From: Methanococcoides alaskense
GTDB lineage: Archaea; Halobacteriota; Methanosarcinia; Methanosarcinales; Methanosarcinaceae
Assembly (NCBI RefSeq): GCF_031454185.1
Contig: NZ_JAVDQI010000009.1
Location: 30,556-94,555, forward strand
Reading direction: 5' to 3'
DNA length: 64,000 nt
Below, in pieces: positions 44,478 to 53,502 of the stretch. Positions within the stretch are counted from its first letter, which is position 1. Each line of letters opens with the position of its first letter. Both the position numbers and the translations under genes were made by a program. The notes beneath the pieces were generated by a model that worked only from the letters and a program-made list of their open reading frames with translations, did not search any database and had not been told where the DNA came from.

Positions 44478-44960
44478 TCATGCCTCAAGGTTCCAAAGTT
44501 CATCCCCTACATAATGTATAGACTTAATAGCCTTACCTGACCTGCCCACCATCTCAGTCGCCGGCACAAGGGCACGTCCGATAGCAAGAGGCTTACCATG
44601 TGTTTCTTCAACGATAATAACAAGGTCGCCCTCATTCAGCCCATCATCAACTTTAACGATTCCCGGACACATTATATCGGCACCATTCACAACAAACTTC
44701 ACAGCACCCGCATCAACAGTAACGACATTGCAATCAAGTCCAAATTCCAGCACACCTCTTACAGTAGGGAAAGATACCTCACCCATCTGGAAGAAAAGCA
44801 CCTTGCCATCAACGATGATTATCTTAAAATCATCAGCCATAGCACTATCAAGCTTGCATTCTGAAATACTATCAATAACATCCCCGAAAGTAGATCGAAG
44901 ACTTTTAAACAATTTGTTCTTTGCAGATTTCCTTAGTTGAACCCTGGACTTTACTTTCAA
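44478..44960 (-). CDS. PUA-domain RNA-binding protein (MCT1-like)
   Basis: About 160 residues with an N-terminal basic domain (KVKSRVQLRKSAKNKL) and a C-terminal PUA domain (VDAGAVKFVVNGADIMCPGIV, then GKPLAIGRA). This matches archaeal homologues of MCT1/Tma20, which bind rRNA or initiator tRNA on the small subunit. GGTGAT precedes a TTG at 44960, which gives the standard N terminus; the upstream ATG at 45026 adds 22 unlikely residues. Confidence 0.84.
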   Translation of the reverse strand: MKVKSRVQLRKSAKNKLFKSLRSTFGDVIDSISECKLDSAMADDFKIIIVDGKVLFFQMGEVSFPTVRGVLEFGLDCNVVTVDAGAVKFVVNGADIMCPGIVKVDDGLNEGDLVIIVEETHGKPLAIGRALVPATEMVGRSGKAIKSIHYVGDELWNLEA

Positions 44961-45207
44961 CTTATCACCTTTGATAATAAAACATGATTTTAACCATGTA
45001 TTATAGCCCCGTATTGTTTTAAACATTTCGAACAGGAAATTGCAAAAAAGAATGGAGCAGTATTCGAAAATAAACAGAAAGATAGCAATATCCCCTGCTA
45101 ACCATCAGAATTGTTTTGGAGACCCTGATAAAAAGTAGAACCAGTGGTATAAAAAAAGGGAAATTATTATATAATCAATTGTAATAGGAGAGTTCAGAAT
45201 TTAACAA

Positions 45208-45216
45208 CTATATATT
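45208..45216 (+). promoter_or_regulatory. TATA-like box before the KamA-family gene
   Basis: TATATATTT near 45212 in the 355-base region between the divergent PUA and KamA-family genes. A second AT-rich block (TTATATAATC) lies near 45168. The rest of this region shows no gene. Confidence 0.35.
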
Positions 45217-45315
45217 TATCTGTAGTGCAATTTGTCTAAATCACAGATCGTTTAAAGGATTAATTGAAACCGCTGGCATAAGGCGACTTTTCTAAAAAAA
45301 ACGGGAGGTATCAGC

Positions 45316-46626
45316 ATAACTGGTGCTACAAAACGAGATTTCCGAGCATACACCCTTTCAAATTATAAAGAGATCCCACAGATACAGAATTTTACTCAGG
45401 AGCAGCAAGAGGATATCGAGATCGCTGCAAGGATATTTCCGTTCCGCGTTAATAATTACGTCATCGATGAGCTAATTAATTGGGACAATGTACCCAATGA
45501 CCCAATGTTCAGACTTACTTTTCCTAACAAGGACATGCTATTGCCCCCTCACTACGAGGAGATGAAGCACCTATTACACACTGGCGCATCGGAAGAAGAG
45601 GTCCAGCAGGCAATACATAAGATACGTTTGACCCTGAACCCACACCCTGCAGGGCAGCTTGATAAGAACGTTCCTGAACTTAACGGCAAGGTCCTTGAGG
45701 GAATGCAGCACAAGTATAACGAAACCGTCCTTTTCTTCCCCACACAGGGACAGACCTGCCACACATTCTGCACTTTCTGCTTCAGGTGGGCACAATTCAC
45801 TGGTATGAAAGACCTGAAGTTCGCAAGCAAGGAGATAGATTCGTTAGTATCATACCTCCAGGAGCATCCCGAAGTCAAAGATGTGCTTTTCACAGGAGGA
45901 GATCCTATGACAATGAGCGCAAATCTCCTGAAAAGATACATCGAACCAATCCTTGAGGCTGATATTCGCACGATCGAGAACATCAGGATAGGCACAAAAT
46001 CATTAAGTTACTGGCCACAACGCTTTGTTTCGGACAAAGATAGCGAAGACATACTATCCCTGTTCTCCAATGTTGCCAACCACAACAAGCACATTGCCAT
46101 CATGGGCCATTTCAACCACCCGGTAGAGCTTTCAACAGATACCGTCAAGGAAGCCATAAAGAACATACGTGCGACCGGAGCACAGATACGAACCCAATCC
46201 CCCCTGATAGCCCACATAAACGATGATCCCGTCATCTGGGAACAGATGTGGAGAGAACAGGTACGTCTTGGATGCATCCCTTACTACATGTTCATGGTGA
46301 GGGACACAGGTGCAAACCACTATTTCGACACTCCTGTGGCAAAAGCATGGGAGATATTCCAGGAAGCATACCAGAACGTAAGCGGACTCGCAAGAACCGT
46401 ACGCGGACCAAGCATGTCCACTGACCCCGGGAAGATAAATGTCCTCGGCACACAGGAAATAAACGGTGAAAAGGTCTTTGTGCTTGAATTCCTGCAGGGA
46501 CGTGATTGTGGATGGGTACGTAAACCATTCTTTGCAAAATATTCCCCGACAGCCTCATGGCTTACCGACCTTGAGCCTGCATTTGGGGAAAAGAAGTTCT
46601 TTTTTGAAGAACCAGGAACGATATAA
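45316..46626 (+). CDS. KamA-family radical SAM protein (lysine 2,3-aminomutase-like), non-standard start
   Basis: About 436 residues. The radical SAM cluster motif CHTFCTFC (Cys148, 152, 155) is intact, with the LFTGGDPMTMS glycine motif after it. The family N-terminal domain (FPFRVNNYVIDELINW, then PNDPMFRLTFP) is encoded upstream of the first ATG (45505). Yet between an in-frame TGA at 45265 and that ATG there is no ATG, GTG or TTG. GGGAGGT at 45303-45309 points to ATA at 45316 as the start. KamA proteins move amino groups or act on peptide lysines; the beta-lysine osmolyte route is one possibility, but CHTFC-type members may differ. Confidence 0.82.
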   Translation: MTGATKRDFRAYTLSNYKEIPQIQNFTQEQQEDIEIAARIFPFRVNNYVIDELINWDNVPNDPMFRLTFPNKDMLLPPHYEEMKHLLHTGASEEEVQQAIHKIRLTLNPHPAGQLDKNVPELNGKVLEGMQHKYNETVLFFPTQGQTCHTFCTFCFRWAQFTGMKDLKFASKEIDSLVSYLQEHPEVKDVLFTGGDPMTMSANLLKRYIEPILEADIRTIENIRIGTKSLSYWPQRFVSDKDSEDILSLFSNVANHNKHIAIMGHFNHPVELSTDTVKEAIKNIRATGAQIRTQSPLIAHINDDPVIWEQMWREQVRLGCIPYYMFMVRDTGANHYFDTPVAKAWEIFQEAYQNVSGLARTVRGPSMSTDPGKINVLGTQEINGEKVFVLEFLQGRDCGWVRKPFFAKYSPTASWLTDLEPAFGEKKFFFEEPGTI

Positions 46627-46775
46627 GCATTTAAGGGGACATCTTTACCCCTGCCCACATACAGATCATATTTTTAAAACATACGCCTTTTAACAATAAT
46701 ATTTAAATCAGTTACCGCATTAGGATAACACCTATACGTAGCCAAGTAACTGGACATATCCAGGAGGGCACCATC

Positions 46776-49700
46776 ATGATCAAAGAAGTTACTGACCAGT
46801 ACAATGCCAAAGAGATCGAAACAAAGGTTCATGGATTCTGGGAGGCGAACAACGCCTACAGATCAGTACGTGAACACAGGAAAGGCGCTAAGAAATTCTA
46901 TTTCGTGGACGGACCTCCATACACCACAGGTCACATCCACCTTGGTACTGCCTGGAACAAGATAATCAAGGACAGTATCCTGCGTTACATGTCAATGAAC
47001 GACCATGACATCCTTGACAGGGCAGGCTGGGACATGCACGGATTACCTATCGAGGTAAAGGTAGAAGGTGCCCTTGGTTTTGAATCAAAGAAGGACATCG
47101 AGACATATGGCGTCGGCAATTTCATTGAGAAATGTAAGGAGTTCGCACTTCGCCAGAAGGACGATATGACCGGACAGTTCCAGACCCTTGGTGTCTGGCT
47201 TGACTGGGAAGACCCTTACATGACGCTCAAGGATGAGTACATCGAAGCTGCATGGTGGACACTTAAACAGGCACAGGAAAAGAACCTACTTGACACTGGA
47301 AAGAGAGTTGTCAACTGGTGCCCAAGATGCGAAACCGCAATTGCTGACGCGGAGGTCGAGTATGAGGATCGCGAAGACCCTTCAACTTATATCAAGTTCA
47401 AACTAAAGGACGAAGAGAACACTTTTGTCGTCATCTGGACTACGACCCCATGGACCATCCCGTCCAACATAGCCGTAGCAGTTCATCCAGAATTCGAGTA
47501 TTCAAAAGTAAAAGCGATCAGTGAAAATAATGCAACTGAGATATTGATAATCGCATCAGAGCTTGTTGAGAACGTTCTCAGAATTGGCAGATATTTAGAT
47601 TATGAAGTTCTCAGTACGATGTCAGGCAAGGACCTCGAGGGCACAGTTTACGAGCATCCCCTTGCAGACCTTGTGCCTTTACAAGCAGATATAGAACACA
47701 GGATATGCAATGCAGATTACGTTACAGCAGATAGCACAGGTTGTGTACACATTGCGCCTGGACATGGTGTTGACGATTTTGAAGTTGGTGTAAAGAACGA
47801 TCTCCCGATCTTCTGCCCCGTAGGCTCTAATGGTAGTTACACCCATGAAGCAGGAAAATATTGCGGAATGAACATCCGTGACGCGAACCGCGTTGTGATG
47901 GATGACCTGCTGGAGAGAGGACTTCTCATGGCCGAGAGAATGATCAGCCACAGGTACGGTCATTGCTGGAGATGTAAAACAGCTATCATCTATCTTGCGA
48001 CCGAACAGTGGTTCCTGAAGATAAGCGAGCTAAAGGAAGATATGCTCGAAGAGATCAAGAAGGTCAACTGGACACCCGAATGGGCAGGTTCTGCAAGGTT
48101 CAAGGACTGGATAGAGGGTGCACGTGACTGGTGTATCTCAAGACAGCGTTACTGGGGTATCCCAATCCCTGTCTGGAAATGTTCAAGTTGTAACAGCCTG
48201 ACAGTTATCGGAACCCGGGAAGAGCTTATCGAACGCTCCGGAGCAGACCCGAATATCGAGCTGCACAGACCTTATGTTGACAAAGTGACAATGCCATGTG
48301 AGTGTGGCGGAACCATGAAACGTGTCGAAGATGTCTTCGATGTCTGGTTCGATTCCGCAGTGGCATCCTGGGCAACATTGAGATTCCCACATTCAAAGGA
48401 AAAATTCGATGAATGGTGGCCTGCTGACTTTATCACAGAAGGACATGACCAGACACGTGGATGGTTCTATTCACAGCTTGGAGCCAGTATGGTGGCATTC
48501 GGAAAAGCACCATACAAGAATGTGCTCATGCACGGTTTCACCCTTGACGGCAGCGGAAAGAAGATGTCAAAGAGCATTGGCAATGTCATTCAGCCTGCTG
48601 AGATAATCGATAAGTTCGGTGCTGACACCCTCAGATCATATGTACTATCAGCAAGTGCACCCTGGGAAGACCTGAAGTTCAACTGGGATGAGCTGGCAAC
48701 AGTACACAGGACGAACAACATCCTGTGGAATGTATACAGATTCCCGCTTCCATACATGGCACTTGACGATTTCGATCCTCAGAAGGTTTCATATGAATCC
48801 GTTGAAGCTTATTTGAGAAGCGAGGACAAATGGATCCTTTCACGCATGCAGTCGGTAATTGCTGAGGTCAATACGGCAATGGATGCGAGATTGCTGCACA
48901 AGGCAATGCGTTCCATCAATGAATTCGTGCTCGAGGACCTTTCGAGATGGTATATCCAGCTCATCAGACCAAGGACATGGGTAGAAGCAGACAACCCCGA
49001 CAAACTGGCAGTCTACAGGGTGCTCTACGATGTGTTCGTAACAACTGCAAAGTTGATCGCACCATTCATGCCACACCTTGCGGAAGAGATGTACCAGAAC
49101 CTTGTCAGGAACGTTGACGAGAATGCACCTGTGACCATTCACCTCTGCGATTGGCCAGTTGTCAACGAAGCACTTGTTGACACCAGCCTTGAAGCACAGA
49201 TGAAGGTCGCACGCTCTATCGTCGAGGCTTCTTCCAACGCTCGCCAGAAGGTAGGACGTAAACTCAGATGGCCGGTATCACGCATCGTTGTCAGCCCGAC
49301 AGATGAGAACACTATCGCAGCTGTCGAAGGACTGCGCTCTGTCCTTATGGACCAGACCAATGCCAAGGATATCGAGACTACCAAGGTCGGCGAAAGCTGG
49401 AACGAGCTTGGAGTGGAATCCGCACCTAACCCAGGGGCCATCGGACCGGTCTTCAAGGGAGATGCAGGTAAGATCAGTGCAGCTATAGCTGCAATGGATG
49501 CTTATGCCCTGAAGAAAGGACTTGTCGGCGGAGAGATGGATATATCTCTTGCAGATGGTACGAACGTAACTATCACCGAGAAAATGGTCAACTTCAGCGA
49601 AACAGTTCCGGAAGGTGTGGGAAGTGCTGAATTCAATGGCGGAGTGGTCTTCGTTGATGCAAAGCTCACCCGTGAGATAGAGTCAGAAGGATATTCAAGA

Positions 49701-49952
49701 GAGGTCATTCGCAGAATACAGGACATGCGTAAGGAACTGGACCTTGATGTCGATGACAGTATCAAAGGGCACATCCAGATCAGCGATGAAAGAGTACTCG
49801 ACCTTGTTCTCGACTTTGAGAACTACATTGCAAAAGAGGTACGTGCAAACGTGCTTGTGATCGGCCTGGATGTCGAGACCACCGGAGAGCTCGCAAAGGA
49901 ATGGAATGTCGAAGGCATCCCAATGACCATAGCGATCTCAAAGGAAGAATAA
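46776..49952 (+). CDS. ileS: Isoleucyl-tRNA synthetase
   Basis: A 1058-aa class I synthetase. The HIGH-like motif is in PPYTTGHIHLGTAWN, the editing domain contains WTTTPWTIPSN and GHGVDDFEVG, and KMSKS appears in GKKMSKSIGN. Zinc-type Cys pairs (CSSCN, CECGG) precede the KMSKS region. AGGAGG ends eight bases before the ATG. An AT-rich TATA-like box (ATATTTAAAT) lies near 46700. It is followed by mptE 15 bases downstream. Confidence 0.97.
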   Translation: MIKEVTDQYNAKEIETKVHGFWEANNAYRSVREHRKGAKKFYFVDGPPYTTGHIHLGTAWNKIIKDSILRYMSMNDHDILDRAGWDMHGLPIEVKVEGALGFESKKDIETYGVGNFIEKCKEFALRQKDDMTGQFQTLGVWLDWEDPYMTLKDEYIEAAWWTLKQAQEKNLLDTGKRVVNWCPRCETAIADAEVEYEDREDPSTYIKFKLKDEENTFVVIWTTTPWTIPSNIAVAVHPEFEYSKVKAISENNATEILIIASELVENVLRIGRYLDYEVLSTMSGKDLEGTVYEHPLADLVPLQADIEHRICNADYVTADSTGCVHIAPGHGVDDFEVGVKNDLPIFCPVGSNGSYTHEAGKYCGMNIRDANRVVMDDLLERGLLMAERMISHRYGHCWRCKTAIIYLATEQWFLKISELKEDMLEEIKKVNWTPEWAGSARFKDWIEGARDWCISRQRYWGIPIPVWKCSSCNSLTVIGTREELIERSGADPNIELHRPYVDKVTMPCECGGTMKRVEDVFDVWFDSAVASWATLRFPHSKEKFDEWWPADFITEGHDQTRGWFYSQLGASMVAFGKAPYKNVLMHGFTLDGSGKKMSKSIGNVIQPAEIIDKFGADTLRSYVLSASAPWEDLKFNWDELATVHRTNNILWNVYRFPLPYMALDDFDPQKVSYESVEAYLRSEDKWILSRMQSVIAEVNTAMDARLLHKAMRSINEFVLEDLSRWYIQLIRPRTWVEADNPDKLAVYRVLYDVFVTTAKLIAPFMPHLAEEMYQNLVRNVDENAPVTIHLCDWPVVNEALVDTSLEAQMKVARSIVEASSNARQKVGRKLRWPVSRIVVSPTDENTIAAVEGLRSVLMDQTNAKDIETTKVGESWNELGVESAPNPGAIGPVFKGDAGKISAAIAAMDAYALKKGLVGGEMDISLADGTNVTITEKMVNFSETVPEGVGSAEFNGGVVFVDAKLTREIESEGYSREVIRRIQDMRKELDLDVDDSIKGHIQISDERVLDLVLDFENYIAKEVRANVLVIGLDVETTGELAKEWNVEGIPMTIAISKEE

Positions 49953-49967
49953 TACGAGGTTGTAAAA

Positions 49968-50591
49968 ATGGATTTTAAAAAGTGGGAGCCAGTCTATGAA
50001 GCGATCCTTGAGGACTTCGGTTTCTCAAAGGAAGATGATCAGAATGCTGCCAACATTCTTTCCCATCTTCTGATAGGACCTAACACCACAAGTACCGATG
50101 TACTTGAAGAACTCATTTCCGGAAAGGATGTGCTGGTCTGTGGGAATGCACCCACACTGGCACAAGAGCTCGACCAGGTCAAGATCGAAGACCACGTTGT
50201 CATCGCAGCCGATGGTGCCACTGCAACCCTTGTTGACAAAGGCATTATCCCGGCCGTTATCGTGACAGACCTTGATGGTGATGTGGAAAAAGAGATACAG
50301 GCAAATCAGGAAGGTTCAATCGCGGTCATACATGCCCACGGCGACAATATTGAACAAATATTGAAGTATGTCCCAAGGTTCAACAAAATCATCGGCACTA
50401 CACAAGCAAAACCCTTCAGCAACATATACAACTTCGGTGGTTTCACCGACGGGGACAGATGCGTTTTCCTCGCAGGCGAGTTCAATGCGACCAGCATAAC
50501 CCTCGCAGGTTTCGATTTTGACGATGAGAACGTAACTGAGATGAAGCATAAGAAGCTTGGCTGGGCAAAGAATTTGCTCGGCGTCCTCTGA
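49968..50591 (+). CDS. mptE: 6-hydroxymethylpterin diphosphokinase MptE
   Basis: A 207-aa DUF115 protein, the archaeal 6-hydroxymethyl-7,8-dihydropterin pyrophosphokinase for tetrahydromethanopterin biosynthesis. The GNAPTLAQEL, AADGATATLVDKGI and TDLDGDVEKEI motifs are typical. It is probably co-transcribed with ileS and ends before a clear hairpin (50614-50636). Confidence 0.93.
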   Translation: MDFKKWEPVYEAILEDFGFSKEDDQNAANILSHLLIGPNTTSTDVLEELISGKDVLVCGNAPTLAQELDQVKIEDHVVIAADGATATLVDKGIIPAVIVTDLDGDVEKEIQANQEGSIAVIHAHGDNIEQILKYVPRFNKIIGTTQAKPFSNIYNFGGFTDGDRCVFLAGEFNATSITLAGFDFDDENVTEMKHKKLGWAKNLLGVL

Positions 50592-50613
50592 GCTAAAGAT
50601 TTGCAATTAGGAC

Positions 50614-50636
50614 CTATTGATCTAATCGATCAATAG
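50614..50636 (+). terminator. Terminator hairpin after mptE
   Basis: CTATTGATC and GATCAATAG make a perfect 9-bp stem with a 5-base loop, followed by T-rich sequence (TTTTTTG and a later run of seven T up to 50660). It insulates the housekeeping ileS-mptE unit from the AT-rich rdr locus. Confidence 0.6.
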
Positions 50637-50784
50637 ACCACTTTTTTGACTTTCTTTTTTTAGTATTCTCAAATATAATAGATCAATATCCGAAGATTTT
50701 TATATTGATAAGCTGTTTGCAATTCATCTTTGATAATTATATTTTAATTGATCACCAAATTATGCAAGCGTATTGAGGGAAAAA

Positions 50785-53442
50785 ATGACTAATAATTCAG
50801 ATTCCGATGATAAATTGTATTTAGATGTTGACAGTGGAGATTATGCTCGTGAATTGGGATTAAATGAACTCTGGCAAAAGGATGCTTATAATAAAGTGTG
50901 TGAACTCCTAAAAGATGGCGTTAATGAAATTGAAAAGCATGAAGAAAGAACTAAAAAAAGTAAAGATTCAAATGAAAACAAAGTTCACATGCATGATGCC
51001 ATTTTTATATCAGGTGCAAGAGGAACTGGTAAAACTGCTTTTTTACATAATATTGAAGGCTATTGGAATTAGAAAGTTCATGAAAATAGAACATCATAGA
51101 AAATTCCAAAACTTAAATTCTGCCCTATAATTGATCCTACATTGCTCATAGACAATGATAATTTTGTGAATGTTGTCATTGCTCATTTGCATAACCAAGT
51201 ACAATTAAAATTAAATTGTGAAAATAATGAGAATCGAAATTCGTATTATAAAAAATTAAACAACCTCGCAGATTCACTAGGGCAAACGGAATACAAACAA
51301 GAATTGAATGGATTGGATCGAATTATTAGCTATCAATCAGGTATCCAACTTGAACATCATTTTCAAGAATTTGTTGAAGAGTGCGCGAAATTATTCGATG
51401 TCAAGGCAATTGTGATACTATTTGATGATGTTGATATGGCATTAAACAAAACTCATGAATTATTAGAAACAATTCGCCGCTTATTATCATGTCCTAAAAT
51501 ATTGCCAATTGTCTGTGGTGACAATAACCTATATAAATCAATTTTGCAAGACCATTTTATTTATGCTGGAAACAAAAAATGGGAAACACGAAAACCAACC
51601 GAACAACAAAGTGAGAACCTTAGAGATGCTTATTTATCAAAAGTATTTCCAGACCATTTGCGTATCAACTTATTACCCCTCGATTTACTAATAGACAACA
51701 TCTACATACGTACAGATAAAAATGAAAATAATATAAGAGTAAATAGTTACATAACTAATGTAAAAAAGGCTGCTTGTCCGTTAGTTAATGGAGAAGAAAA
51801 AAGTTATTCATATCCAGAACCGACTACTCCAAGAGAACTAATTCAAACTATTAAACTTCTAAAATCAAGTTTGCCGATTCCAGAAAATGAAGATGATGAA
51901 TCAATCAAAGATACAAAATTATTTTGGAATGATTATTCCACCCTATGCGAAGCCAGAGATTTCCCCATTGGTCAATTGACAGCAGAAAGTGAACAAATAT
52001 TGGCAACTAAACGCGAAAATCAAAATGATAAAAAGCCATTTCATCCTTTGCGTGAATTGAGCTTGTTTAATGTAATCAAACAAACAGAATTAAAGAACAT
52101 AACTCGCAAGTATGATTATTACACTAATTTAAAACAAGCATTTTCTGAAATCAAGAGCGACGAAAAAGAGAAAATGTGGATAAATGCACAAGAAGTTTTT
52201 ATTGATTATTTTGAAAAAAATAATCAAATGATTGTAAAAAGTATGCCTCCCGTTGAATTTTATATAAATAAACTTTCAATACCAAATTCATCATTAAAGT
52301 TTACATTCGAAAAATTAAATAATAACATTACAACAGCAAAAAATAATGATGCTAAAAAGTTAGCTGAATCAAATATAATAAAATCAAAAGTAATGTTAGC
52401 TCTTTATACACATTATTATTACTACAGCAGTGAAAACAGAAAAACAAGCCAACTATTTTTTGGAAAGGCATTTGAACTGTTGTCAGAAGGTTTGTTGCTT
52501 GGGAAAAAAACAAGTGACGAAGCACTTGAATTAAAACGTGATCAATACTGGGTAAAAGTAATAGAAAACTTATTGTACACAAGCCCATTTCATTCAATAT
52601 ATTCACTAAACCCTACCAAAAATATAAACTTCGAAAATAAAGAGGATGGTAGTGAATATGAGGATACATTTAACAAATTTAAGTGTGATAAAAATAAAAC
52701 AACTGAAGAAACATATCCAATTGAAATATTTGCACACAAAATTACAGAATGGGAAAATAACTGGTCAAAGCAACTCGTTTTAGCTCAAACATATGGTCTA
52801 AACCATTTACTTTCACTTGTAATGAATAAAGTATTCAGTCAACTTCATGAAATGCGTATTAATGGAACATTCAAAAATGATGCATTGCCACACGCAATGA
52901 AACGTTTTGAATATGTAGTTATAAATGCTTTTGCTTCATTTTTAAAACCAGACAAAGTTGTTCAACAAAATGTAGCAACTACAAAAAAACTTGTAAAATT
53001 AATGGAGAAAAACTACCTTGATCAGAATGCTTCAACGAAGCAAAATATAATTGAATTTATTGGGCATAAAAATGATGAAAATAAAAATGATGATTTTATT
53101 CATAACTTATTGAGGGCCATCTGGAATCATCCTATTTTTAATTTGATTAGTGAGGATCCAATTATATTTGGATTAGATTCTCGATCAATTGACATACCTC
53201 ATGAACGCATGAAAGAAATGCAACATAGATTAAATGATTATAAAATTGTTGATATTGAATTATTAGATATAGACGTAGTTACTGAACTACTAAAAGGGTT
53301 CGATGAGGTGATAAATCAAATTTATGAAGAAAGTGGAACTCTATTTTATGTATTAGACTTCTTTAGTGGAGATTACAAAACAGGCATAAACAAATATAAA
53401 ACATTAGTTAATATGCATGATGAATTTTGGGGAGTAAATTAA
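50785..53442 (+). CDS. rdrA: RADAR ATPase RdrA with two in-frame TAG codons
   Basis: One reading frame of 885 codons interrupted only by TAG at 51070-51072 (codon 96) and 51097-51099 (codon 105); there is no TAA, TGA or frameshift. Walker A is GARGTGKT (77-84) and Walker B VILFDDVD (around 210-217). CPIIDPTLLIDNDN, just after the second TAG, is the conserved post-Walker segment of RdrA-like ATPases, so translation must cross both TAGs to be functional. Size and the adjacent deaminase fit RADAR, where RdrA assembles with RdrB against phage. ATG at 50785 has GAGGG upstream. AT-rich, likely transferred. If TAG is pyrrolysine here, the product is full length; otherwise it is a pseudogene. Confidence 0.82.
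51070..51099 (+). other. rdrA: Two in-frame amber codons in rdrA
   Basis: TAG at 51070-51072 and TAG at 51097-51099 are separated by eight codons in the rdrA frame (codons 96 and 105). They lie between the Walker A segment and the conserved IDPTLL segment. Candidate pyrrolysine sites. Confidence 0.8.
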
Positions 53443-53502
53443 ATAGGCTCATCCAAACAATAATGCCAATGATATAAAAGTAAATTCCTACCCTCAATAA
53501 CA

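Noticed and set aside
46634..46652. AGGGG/CCCCT hairpin after the KamA-family gene as a terminator
   Set aside because: Only five base pairs with a large loop, and the T run is displaced; too weak to call.
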